A stretch of DNA of 37,771 nt from Lentisphaeria bacterium (GTDB lineage: Bacteria > Verrucomicrobiota > Lentisphaeria > Victivallales > UBA1829). The stretch's first letter is position 1. Each line of letters opens with the position of its first letter. Below the pieces are notes generated by a model that was not told where the DNA came from, ran no database searches, and was given only the letters and a program-made list of their open reading frames with translations. The position numbers were made by a program, and so were the translations under genes. Positions 6,750 to 15,200 of this stretch are shown here, in pieces. The stretch lies in NCBI GenBank assembly GCA_017963105.1, contig JAGCTY010000016.1, positions 1 through 37,771 of the forward strand, read 5' to 3'.

Positions 6750-8398
6750 GTCACATCGGCGTTTTTACCGCATATCAGCCCTATGTCGTTCTGGGACAGG
6801 AGGGGATCGGACGTCTTCTCGTTTTTATCATGAAGGGGATGCTGAACAACGGGCATGAGCTGACGATTCTGGCGCCGAGCTGGCACCGCAAAGAGGTGAA
6901 AAAACTGCTCAAGGAGCATTCCCTGGAAAAAAGGATCAAGATCAAAACTGTGCGGATGCATCCCCCCATCATGCTCATGATCTACGATCTGATGCTCTGG
7001 TGGCGGGTTCGGAAAGCCGAGGGGGAAGACGACACCTCGATGGAACAGGACGAGGATGAGGAGAAGAAGGAAAAGATCACCTTTTTCGGCGCACTCCGGA
7101 AATTCACATTCGCCCGCCTGTCGAGTTATTCCCTGCCTCTGTTCCTGGTTTATGCGGTCCTGATTCTCGCGATTTACATTGTCCTGTTCCCGTTCCTGCT
7201 CATCATCGTGCCGTTCTGGCTGCTGAAGAAATGGTATGCCTACGACTATGACCCGGATTCCAACAGCGGCAAGGCCAAACGTTTCATCAAGGAAAAACTG
7301 AACCTGTACCTGAGCTTCGTTCCGCGGAATCTGCGGTCCGACGTGATCGCACTCGGGATCATGAACGCCGCCCGGTCGTACGAGATCAAAAAAATGGTCA
7401 AGTATGTCAACAAGGGCGACATCAACTACTGGTACGTCCCGAGCGTGTTCTGGAAGGAAGCGCTGAAGATCCGGAAAAAACGCGTCATCGTCGTCCCCGA
7501 TCTGGTCTATGCGGAGTTCCCGCAGTGCTACTACTCCGAATCCGTGGTCCCGATGAATGCGCGCAACATCGAGTTCTTCCTGAAGAAGAAACCGCCGGTC
7601 ATCTGCTACAGCAACCATGTGAAGGACCGCCATCTGGTCCAGCTGCGCGACATCAGCCCGAAACGGATCACCGTGATCCCGCACGGCGTGGTGGACCTCT
7701 CCGAACACCTGAAACGGGGGCTCCCGCCGAAAGAGATCATCGAGGTGTATCTGCGCCGGAAAGGACACAGCGTCCCGAACATCACGTTCCTGCGGAACTA
7801 CAATTTCGAGGAAGGCCGGTTCATCATTTATTCTTCCCAGTACCGGTTCCACAAAAACATCATCGGGCTGCTTCATGTGCTGGAGATACTGCTGCGCCGC
7901 GAACACATCAACATCAACCTCGTGCTGACCTGCTCCAATTATGCCGAGCTTCAGCCGGTGCTCGAAAAAATGAACCTGACGCGCGAAGTGATCTTCATGC
8001 CACATGTGCCGGAAAATGTACTGGCCGCGCTGAACGCCCTCGCGCTGCTGCATGTCAACCCGACCCTGTTCGAAGGCGGGTTCCCGTTCACGTTCGACGA
8101 GGCGTATTCGGTCGGCACGCCGTCCGTCATGTCCGACATTCCGGTGACACGGGAGTACGTCGACGACGAACTGGCGAAGTACATGCTGTTCGACCCGTAC
8201 GATTATGAAGACTTTGCCGCGAAGGTGAAATGGGGGCTCGAACACAGGGAAGAACTCCTGGCGATGCAGAAACCGTTGTTCGAGAAGTTCGCGCAGCGGT
8301 CGTGGGACACCGTGGCGGACGAATACTACAAGGCCATGCGCTGCTCCTACCGCAGAAAGCTGCCTAAACGGAAACGCAAACCATGGAAACGCTCGTAA
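6746..8398 (+). CDS. Glycosyltransferase family 4-like with internal membrane segment
   Basis: A 550-residue protein; I place the start at ATG 6746, overlapping the previous stop as ATGA and giving MSHIGVFTAYQPY. The C-terminal half is a GT-B domain: FIIYSSQYRFHKNI, a following VLTCSNYAEL strand, then NPTLFEGGFPFTFDEAYSVGTPSVMSD, which carries the E-x7-E-like donor motif of family 4. The N-terminal half is interrupted by an acidic stretch (about 91-112) and a long hydrophobic block (about 126-163, two helices or a re-entrant hairpin). A basic KKWYAYDYDPDS stretch follows. The enzyme is therefore probably anchored at the inner membrane. The substrate is unknown. Confidence 0.82.
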   Translation: MSHIGVFTAYQPYVVLGQEGIGRLLVFIMKGMLNNGHELTILAPSWHRKEVKKLLKEHSLEKRIKIKTVRMHPPIMLMIYDLMLWWRVRKAEGEDDTSMEQDEDEEKKEKITFFGALRKFTFARLSSYSLPLFLVYAVLILAIYIVLFPFLLIIVPFWLLKKWYAYDYDPDSNSGKAKRFIKEKLNLYLSFVPRNLRSDVIALGIMNAARSYEIKKMVKYVNKGDINYWYVPSVFWKEALKIRKKRVIVVPDLVYAEFPQCYYSESVVPMNARNIEFFLKKKPPVICYSNHVKDRHLVQLRDISPKRITVIPHGVVDLSEHLKRGLPPKEIIEVYLRRKGHSVPNITFLRNYNFEEGRFIIYSSQYRFHKNIIGLLHVLEILLRREHININLVLTCSNYAELQPVLEKMNLTREVIFMPHVPENVLAALNALALLHVNPTLFEGGFPFTFDEAYSVGTPSVMSDIPVTREYVDDELAKYMLFDPYDYEDFAAKVKWGLEHREELLAMQKPLFEKFAQRSWDTVADEYYKAMRCSYRRKLPKRKRKPWKRS

Positions 8399-8994
8399 TC
8401 CACGGCTGCGGCGGGCACGCCCGCAGCGTCGCCTCGGCGGCGAAGGCCCGCTGGACGGTCGTTTTCGTCGACTCCCACGCCCGGCCCGGCGAAGTGATCC
8501 TCGGGTGCCCGGTCTATTCTTCCCTCGATCAGGTCACAAACGCGGAATCCGCGGCGCATCATGTTGCTGTCGGCGCGCTGGCGGAAAAGAAAGCGATCTT
8601 CGAATCCCTGCGGAACGCCGGGTATGAGCTGCCTGTCCTGGTCGCGCCCGGCGCGGTCATCGCGGAAGGCGCGGAACTCGGGGCAGGGGCGTTCATCGGC
8701 GTCGGCGCTTACGTCGGGCCGAACGCCCGCATCGGGGAAAACTCCATCCTCAACACCCATGCCATCGCCGAACACGACACCGTGATCGGGGCGCATACCC
8801 ACATTTCCATCAATGCCGCGGTCGCCGGGTATTCCCGGGTGGGATCCGAAGTCATGCTCGGGGCAGGGGCGACTGTCATCGATAAAGTGTCCGTCGGAGA
8901 CCGGATCGTGATCGGGGCGGGAGCCGCGGTCGTCCGCGACCTGACGAAGCCGGGGACCTACGTCGGCGTCCCGGCGAGGATGCTGAGGCCGTGA
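8383..8994 (+). CDS. NeuD/PglD-type sugar O/N-acyltransferase
   Basis: A 203-residue acyltransferase of the left-handed beta-helix superfamily. The N-terminal LVIHGCGGHARSVAS is the nucleotide-sugar-binding Rossmann-like domain of the PglD/NeuD family. From about residue 85 there are hexapeptide repeats (PGAVIAEGAELGAGAFIGVG and following). The NTHAIAEHDTVIGAHTHIS segment carries the H and E-H residues used for catalysis in PglD-like enzymes. It ends with the usual VGVPARMLRP. It overlaps the preceding transferase by 16 nt and its own stop overlaps the next GTG. With the operon's aminotransferase it could form a pair that first aminates and then acylates the same sugar; that pairing is inference. 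Confidence 0.9.
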   Translation: METLVIHGCGGHARSVASAAKARWTVVFVDSHARPGEVILGCPVYSSLDQVTNAESAAHHVAVGALAEKKAIFESLRNAGYELPVLVAPGAVIAEGAELGAGAFIGVGAYVGPNARIGENSILNTHAIAEHDTVIGAHTHISINAAVAGYSRVGSEVMLGAGATVIDKVSVGDRIVIGAGAAVVRDLTKPGTYVGVPARMLRP

Positions 8995-9854
8995 CGCCTC
9001 ACGCCGACAATCCGACCGATCCGTCGTCCGCCGGGATTTCTGTCTCCGCGGAAATGCCGGAGAATGCAGGCCAAACCTTCCCGGAAGGCTCGTTTTATCA
9101 AAGATACAAAAAGCTCATCTGGCTGGTTTTCGCGCTCATCGCCGTGATGGACGCCGTGATGGCATGGCTGTATCCGTTCCCCGGCAACGACATGGCGTCG
9201 CGGTACGCCCCGATGGCGGAGGCGTTTGCCGCCGGGGACTGGCGCGTGGCGTTCCATCCGCGGTTCGGGATGCTGTTTTCCGCCGTGACCGGCAGCATTT
9301 CGTTCGTGACCGGGTTGAACGGGTTCCGCAGCTGCCAGGTTGCCTCGCTGGTGTTCTTCTGGTTGACGGCTTTTCCGCTGTGGAGCATCTTCCGGCGCAT
9401 CTGGGGTGAACGCGTCGCCGCCGTCGGATGCCTGCTGTACCTTCTGAGTTCCTTCCTCACGCGCTATGCGTACTTCGGCCTCCGCGAGACGTGGAAGACG
9501 TTCGGCATCGCGCTGGGCGTGTGTGGCGTCATCGCGGTCTGCCATGCACCGCGCCGGTGGCGCGGGTTCCTGATCGCCGCGTGCGCCGGGGCATTCCTGA
9601 TCGCGGTGCGCGGGGACGGCGCGCTCTATGCGCTGATCCTCCTGCTCGTGGCCGCGAAGGTCGAGATGCAGGTGTTCCGGCGGCTCCCTGTCCGAACGTT
9701 CCTGTGCGGGCTGCTCCTGCTCCTGCTGATCTCGCCGCAGCTGTGGTACAACTACGAGAAACTGGGGTATCCCGTGCCGGAATGCCGCCATGCCCAGATC
9801 CTGAAACACATGGGGATGCCGCCCTGGAAGACCCCGGAGGTGGAGCTGCCATGA
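8991..9854 (+). CDS. ArnT/GT39-like membrane glycosyltransferase, N-terminal part
   Basis: A 287-residue protein with about seven hydrophobic segments. GNDMASRYAPMAEAFAAGDWRVAFHPRFGML after the first helix matches the first periplasmic loop of PMT/ArnT-like, polyprenyl-phosphate-sugar-dependent transferases, where an acidic residue is catalytic. The pattern of short helices and the closing SPQLWYNYEKLGYPVPE also fit this superfamily. It stops after only half the usual length; the next ORF, overlapping by ATGA in the -1 frame, reads like the missing second half. The GTG start at 8991 overlaps the acyltransferase stop. ATG at 9052 is an alternative. Either a true two-gene arrangement or a frameshifted single gene. 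Confidence 0.65.
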   Translation: MTPHADNPTDPSSAGISVSAEMPENAGQTFPEGSFYQRYKKLIWLVFALIAVMDAVMAWLYPFPGNDMASRYAPMAEAFAAGDWRVAFHPRFGMLFSAVTGSISFVTGLNGFRSCQVASLVFFWLTAFPLWSIFRRIWGERVAAVGCLLYLLSSFLTRYAYFGLRETWKTFGIALGVCGVIAVCHAPRRWRGFLIAACAGAFLIAVRGDGALYALILLLVAAKVEMQVFRRLPVRTFLCGLLLLLLISPQLWYNYEKLGYPVPECRHAQILKHMGMPPWKTPEVELP

Positions 9855-10585
9855 GCGAATTTCTGCATTCCTGTTACAGCGGGACCTATCCGCATTACGC
9901 GATCATCGCGTTCGCCGTGATCGTGTACCGGCTCACGTCCGACCGCTGGACCAGAAACGAATCCGCGCTCCTGTTCCTGTTCCTCGCGTTTTACCTCGGG
10001 ACGGTCGCGCAGATTCTGGTCGCGGACCGGGTTCTCTTCGTTTCCCGCCGCTATCTTCTGCCGTTCGCGCCGCTGCTGTTCGGCTTCACGGCGGTCGGCG
10101 TGGTCAAGTTCTACGACTGGCTCAAACGCCCGGTTCTGTTTGCGATTCTGGCGGTGCTGGTCGTCCTCACCCTCATCTGGGACGCCACGGGTCCGATCGT
10201 CAAGGAATACTACTCCGCGTCGCACATCGCGGAGAACACCGGCAACGAGGCTATCGCCGCGTTCATCCGCGCGGATTTCAAAGGGGCGAAGTCGCGCGGC
10301 GAACTGCCGGTCTGGTGGTATGAGCCGCGTTCTCACGCGCGCCCGGTCCTGAAAGGGGCAACGTTCCAGCTCTCCTACCTGGTCGGCGGCACGTACTGGA
10401 ACGAGTTTTTCCCGGACGATCCTGTGGATTATCTGCTCGTCCCGGCGGGCGGGGATGCCGGATCTGTCCCGGACGGCTTTGTCCAGGTCTTCGAAACCGA
10501 GCTCTACCGGGTATTCAAACCTGTGAGCGCGGATTCCGCCGGGAATGCGTCCCCTGCGGAGACGGACAAGAGTTCTGCATTATGA
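9851..10585 (+). CDS. ArnT/GT39-like membrane glycosyltransferase, C-terminal part
   Basis: A 244-residue ORF beginning at an ATG that overlaps the previous stop as ATGA. It opens with a CYSGTYPHYAIIAFAV helix, as found in the middle of GT39-like proteins. Two more hydrophobic segments follow. SRRYLLPFAPLLFGF matches the R-Y-x-x-P signature of the family's late loop. A soluble C-terminal domain of about 110 residues then follows, presumably periplasmic. On its own it lacks the first-loop acidic site, so it is unlikely to be an active enzyme alone. It either pairs with the upstream product or is the downstream piece of a frameshifted gene. It ends the overlapping gene chain; 173 nt follow before the next gene. 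Confidence 0.6.
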   Translation: MSEFLHSCYSGTYPHYAIIAFAVIVYRLTSDRWTRNESALLFLFLAFYLGTVAQILVADRVLFVSRRYLLPFAPLLFGFTAVGVVKFYDWLKRPVLFAILAVLVVLTLIWDATGPIVKEYYSASHIAENTGNEAIAAFIRADFKGAKSRGELPVWWYEPRSHARPVLKGATFQLSYLVGGTYWNEFFPDDPVDYLLVPAGGDAGSVPDGFVQVFETELYRVFKPVSADSAGNASPAETDKSSAL

Positions 10586-10608
10586 GCTGAAAAAAGGCGT
10601 CCGCGCAT

Positions 10609-10636
10609 TTGCAAAACTCCTGAATGGATGTATATT
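10609..10636 (+). promoter_or_regulatory. Predicted promoter for the PaaK-like gene
   Basis: TTGCAA (10609-10614) and TATATT (10631-10636) are spaced by 16 bp in the only AT-rich stretch of the spacer. The predicted start near 10643 gives a leader of about 115 nt. That leader contains a GCAAGC / GCTTGC inverted repeat (about 10708-10741). Confidence 0.5.
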
Positions 10637-10758
10637 TATTGTTGACCGTATGAACAAGGGATACCCTCGTTTCCCCTTCTTTTGTCCGAATACGCGGGTC
10701 GGGAAATGCAAGCGCCCGGCTTGTGAATGATTCATGCTTGCAGGACCGGTGACGGAAT

Positions 10759-12042
10759 ATGGAATTCGATGTGCACGGGCGGCTGGATTTCGCCGAACCC
10801 GAGGTCATCCGCGCGGAACAGATGCGCCTGCTCAACGAGCATCTGGCGTACTGCCGCGCCCGTTCGCCGTATTACCGCCGCATCCTGAGCGGCCGCCCGG
10901 ACCGCCCCGTCACGATCGAATCGCTCGCCGAACTGCCGCTGACCGGGAAGACCGAGCTTGCGGAATTCAACGACCTCTTCGTGGCACTGCCGCCCGAAGA
11001 GATCGCCGACATCAGCTTCACCAGCGGGACCACGGGGCGTCCCTGCCGCATTTCCTACAGCGCAAGCGACCTGACCCGCCTCGGATACAACGACGCCAAA
11101 GGGTTCCTCGCCGCAGGGATACGGCCCGGCGACCGCGTGCTTCTGACCTGCACGATCGACCGGTGTTTCATCGCCGGGCTGGCGTATTATTCGGGCGTGA
11201 TCCAAATGGGCGCCACGGCGATCCGCAACGGCCTGAACACGCTGGAAAGCCACGCCGAAATCATGCGCCTCTCGCGGCCCGGCGCCATCGTCGGCGTCCC
11301 GTCGTTCCTGGTGAAACTCGGCGAATATCTCGCGGAAACCGGCTACGACACTTCGTCCGTGCATACGCTCGTGTGCATCGGGGAGCCCATCCGCACCCGG
11401 GACATGGCATTGACGCCGCTGGGACGCAAGCTCGACCGCTATTTCCCCGGCGCGGCGCATTCCACCTACGCGTCCTCCGAGATCGTGACCAGCTTTACCG
11501 AGTGTTCCGCCTGCGCAGGCGGCCATCCGCCCGCCGACCTCGCGGTCGTGGAGATCGTCGACCCCGACGGGCATCCGCTTCCGCCGGGCAAGGTCGGCGA
11601 AGTGGTCGTGACGCCGCTCCGCGTGACCGGGATGCCGCTGATCCGGTTCCGCACCGGTGACGTTTCGTTCCTGCTCCCGGAGGAACGCTGCGCCTGCGGA
11701 CGCAACACGCGCCGCCTGGGGCCGATCCTGGGACGCAAGGCACAGATGCTGAAGATACGCGGGACCACGCTCTTCCCGAATTCCTTCTTCACCGTGCTCG
11801 ACAGCCTCGAAGACGTCTCCGACTACTACATGGAGGTCACGGGAAGCGCGCTCAGCGACGAGGTGCGTGTGTTCGCCGCGGTCCGCAACCCGGACTGCAC
11901 CGCACAGTTCATCTCCGAACAGCTCTACAAGCGCATCCGCATCCACGTCCCGGTCGAGATCATCCCGGTCGAAGCCGCGCGCGCGAAGATTTCCCGGCAG
12001 TCGCGCAAGCCCGTGCGTTTCTTCGACCTCCGCACGCCGTAA
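10759..12042 (+). CDS. PaaK-like AMP-forming acyl/aryl-CoA ligase family protein
   Basis: A 427-residue adenylating enzyme of the phenylacetate-CoA ligase branch. The N-terminal YCRARSPYYRRI matches the family opening. ISFTSGTTGRPCRI at about 85-95 is the P-loop for ATP. IGEPI and STYASSEI correspond to the adenylate-binding motifs. LIRFRTGDV is followed by CACGRNTRRLGPILGRKAQMLKIRG, the hinge and C-terminal mobile domain. Family members convert an aryl or acyl acid to its AMP ester and then to a CoA thioester. The true substrate is unknown. Such genes often sit next to polysaccharide or aryl-lipid clusters, so it may activate an acid used to decorate the glycan (inference). It ends at a bidirectional terminator facing the alpha-2-macroglobulin gene. 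Confidence 0.82.
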   Translation: MEFDVHGRLDFAEPEVIRAEQMRLLNEHLAYCRARSPYYRRILSGRPDRPVTIESLAELPLTGKTELAEFNDLFVALPPEEIADISFTSGTTGRPCRISYSASDLTRLGYNDAKGFLAAGIRPGDRVLLTCTIDRCFIAGLAYYSGVIQMGATAIRNGLNTLESHAEIMRLSRPGAIVGVPSFLVKLGEYLAETGYDTSSVHTLVCIGEPIRTRDMALTPLGRKLDRYFPGAAHSTYASSEIVTSFTECSACAGGHPPADLAVVEIVDPDGHPLPPGKVGEVVVTPLRVTGMPLIRFRTGDVSFLLPEERCACGRNTRRLGPILGRKAQMLKIRGTTLFPNSFFTVLDSLEDVSDYYMEVTGSALSDEVRVFAAVRNPDCTAQFISEQLYKRIRIHVPVEIIPVEAARAKISRQSRKPVRFFDLRTP

Positions 12043-12074
12043 CCTCATTCCTTTTCTCTGACGATTCCATGAAA

Positions 12075-12110
12075 AAAGCCCGTCCCTCGCAGGAGACGGG
12101 CTTTCGTTTT
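12075..12110. terminator. Bidirectional intrinsic terminator
   Basis: AAAGCCCGTC (12075-12084) pairs with GACGGGCTTT (12095-12104). On the plus strand the stem runs into TTTCGTTTT; on the minus strand it is followed by a six-T run (complement of 12072-12077). It separates the convergent PaaK-like gene and the alpha-2-macroglobulin gene. Confidence 0.88.
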
Positions 12111-12121
12111 GTTGTTTCTTC

Positions 12122-12219
12122 GTGCTCAAGCGAAGCTGAGAGCACTACCGCAGTGGAGGCATCCGCCTCCGTGCTCAAACGAAGTTGAGAGCACTGCCGC
12201 CGTTGAGGCATCCGCCTCA
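12122..12219 (-). repeat. Tandem pair of 49-bp double-hairpin elements (copies A1, A2)
   Basis: Two adjacent 49-bp units, 12122-12170 and 12171-12219. Each has stem P1 (GTGCTC / GAGCAC) with an inner mini-stem: AGC-GAA-GCT in A1, AAC-GAA-GTT in A2. A linker resembling CCGCAGT leads to stem P2: GGAGGC / GCCTCC in A1, TGAGGC / GCCTCA in A2, loop ATCC. The TGA stop of the alpha-2-macroglobulin gene (complement of 12217-12219) lies in the P2 arm of A2. The same element family recurs at 20545-20593 and 22064-22160. Confidence 0.9.
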
Positions 12220-15200
12220 CTCGGCGATCACGAAGATGTGCTGCTCGGAGTTGCACTTGAGCTCGGGGGCGTACACGCCGCTGCCGCCGGCGGGGAGGGC
12301 GATGAAGCGTCCGGGGAGCTGCGCCCGCATCCGGTAGAACACGTTGGAATCGCCGCGCGCCATGTTGCGGAGGTAGAACTTGGCGCCGCGTTCGCGGTAT
12401 TCGCGGTAGATGGGGGCCTTGCCGGTCCAGTCGTAGCCGCTGACGGGCTTTTCGAACTCGAATCCGGCGGGCATGCTGTCGGCGAAGCAGACGTAGTCGT
12501 AATCGTTCTTCGCGGTGGAGATGAGCTCGACTTCAACGAGTTCGCCGGGGCGGATCACATCGCCGGACTTCAGCGGGACGCGTTTGTACTTGTCGCGCTT
12601 GACGGTCTGGACGGAACCCTGGAGCCCTGCCGCGACGGCTTCCTGCACTTCGGGAACGAGGCGGTAGTAGTTGCGCTTGATCTTCATCTCAAGTCCGGCG
12701 GGCTCGATCTCGTCCTCCAGCGTGAAATAGTTCAGCATGGAGTTCATGTAGAGGACGCCGGGGCCGTCGATGGAGATTTCGAGCTTGTGGTCGCCGGAGC
12801 CGAGGGCGTCGGGCTTGGCGAGCGCGACGAACGGGCTGTCCCACATGGAGGTCTTGTCGACGTGGAAGCTCTTGATCTCCTTGCCGTCGAGGCTGACCTT
12901 CACGTTCATGTCGGGCGCGTCTTCGCCTGCCGTCCTGATGTAGCGGGCGAGGGAGCGGACGACTGCGCCGAGTTCGCGGTTGCTGTTGCGCCACGGCGAA
13001 TTGCGGATGTTCGTGACGAGGTAGTTCGCGAGCTTGCGTGCGTTCGGGTCGGACGGATCGTTGTCGAGCAGGAGGTCGAGGTAGGCGGCGTTCGTTTCGT
13101 TTTCGCTGCCGTACCAGAAGAACCTGCACGGGGTCGGGATGTTCAGGTAGGAGGTCTGGTTTTCGTCGTCGACCATGCGGAACTGCGTGAGGTTGCGGAC
13201 GACCATGGCGCGTTCTTCGGACTTGGGCTCGAGCGCGAGGCCGAGCATGGAAAGCCCGTAGGGCGCGAGCTGGCTGCGGAGTTCATAGAGGAATCCGTTC
13301 AGCTCCTTGTTGGGCTTGCCTGCCTTGGCGAGGACGCGGGCGACAAGGGCGTCGGTGTTGGAGACGCCTTTGTGCTTGCGGATTTCGACGAGGCGTTCCT
13401 CGGCGTGGGCCTGGAGCCAGGCGACGCCGCGGTTCATGTGGCTGTCGACGGTCTTGTTGCCGTACGCGCTGACATCCAGCAGGGCGTCGACGACGTAGGC
13501 GGTCGTGTCCGGGAAGGAGTGTTCGCGGTAGCCGCCGAACCAGCCCCAGCCGCCGTCGGAGTTCACCATGGTGAGGATCATCTTCAGGTTCTCGTCCATC
13601 ACGCGGTTGAACGTCTTCGCGTCGAACGACGGATCGACCTTGCCGTCCTTCCAGCAGTACTTCTCCATATATTCGGTATAGAGCTTGTCGCGGGAGGTCT
13701 TTGCCGGGTGGACATCGTCGAAGCTGACGCCGAGCTTGGAGAGAGCGTTCTTCGCCGCCATGGACGGCACGAAGCGGTTCACGACGCCGAACACGGTGGC
13801 TTCGCCGTCGGCCGCGAGGTAGGGCAGGAGCTCGACCATCGCCATGGCCGCGCCGGGGGCGAGGTTCACGGTGAGGAAGGTCGTTTCGGGCTTGCGCTGT
13901 TCCGGGACTTTCAGCGTGACGGTCGCGGACTTGTTGTCCTTGTCGAGGTAGGCGAAGTTGTTCACCTGCTTGTCGATCCCCTTCACGAGGACGGGCAGGG
14001 CGAGCTGGAGCGCGTCGTCCTCTTCGCCGGCCTTCACTGAGAGCGTGATCTTGCTTTCACCGACCGCCTTGGCGTTCAGCGTGAACGGGCAGGCGGTGTG
14101 GCCGCCCGCCTTGACGGTGATGGTCGCGTTGTTCTTCAGGGTCATGGTGTTGACCGTGTCGCCGTCGACCGTGAGCGTAACGTTTGCCGTAACGTCCTTT
14201 TCCGTGTAGTTGTGGATGTTCGCAACGGCGTTGACGGTGTCGCCGTTCACCAGGAAGCGCGGGAGCTCCAGGCGGGCGATGAGGTCCTTGCTGACCACGA
14301 ATTCGGAATCGCCTTCGCCGACCGACGTGTCGGCCGTGAGGGACCACACGTGGACCTTCCACGTGGTGAGGTTGTCGGGAGCCGGGACGTCGATTGTGGT
14401 CTGGCCGTTTTCATCGAGCTTCACGAGCCCGGCGAAGTACGCGGCATCGAGGAAGTTGGAGCGGACGAAGGAACCGCCTTCGCCGCCGCCCATGCCGCCG
14501 CCCATTTCCATGTCGCCTTTCATCTCGACGGATTCTTCCGCCACCATCATGTCGGCGCTTGCGGCTTTCATCATCACGCGTCCGCCGCGGGCTGCCGCGG
14601 GAGCCGCCTCCATGACCATGTCGTCGTCCATGCTGTTCATGGCCGCGCCGAAGGACTGGACAGCGCCGCCGCCGAATCCGCCCATGCCGCCTCCGACGCC
14701 GCGTGCCATGGCGCCGTTCCTGCGGACCGCGCCGCCGTCCTTAAACATGACGCCGCCGTTGAAGTAGACGCTTTCACCCTGGCCGAGCGTGAACGGGAAG
14801 ATGTGTCCGGTCATGAAGAGGTTGTCGTTCATGAAGTGGATGCCGCGGGCGGGATTGTTGTGGAGGCTGGTCATGTTGTCGAGGTTCACGGTGTAGTCGG
14901 CGTAGTGCGAGCGCTTCCAGTTCCAGAAGAAGGAATTGATCGCCGGGATGCGGCTGGATGCGATGGCGTCGAGGGACTTGTCGTAGACCGTGAGCGTGAC
15001 CGCGCCGGAGACGGGCTTGCCGTTGCCGTCCTTGACGGTGATCGTCATCGGGACGTTCTGGCGCGGCTTGACGGGCTTCTTCGGGCCCGCGATGTCGACG
15101 TCGAGCATCTTGGAGATCGGCGGGACGGCGATCATCTTGGAGAGGCGCTGGACCTCGCCGTTGCCGACCGCGATCACGGAAACGTAGGTGTTCGGGCGGT

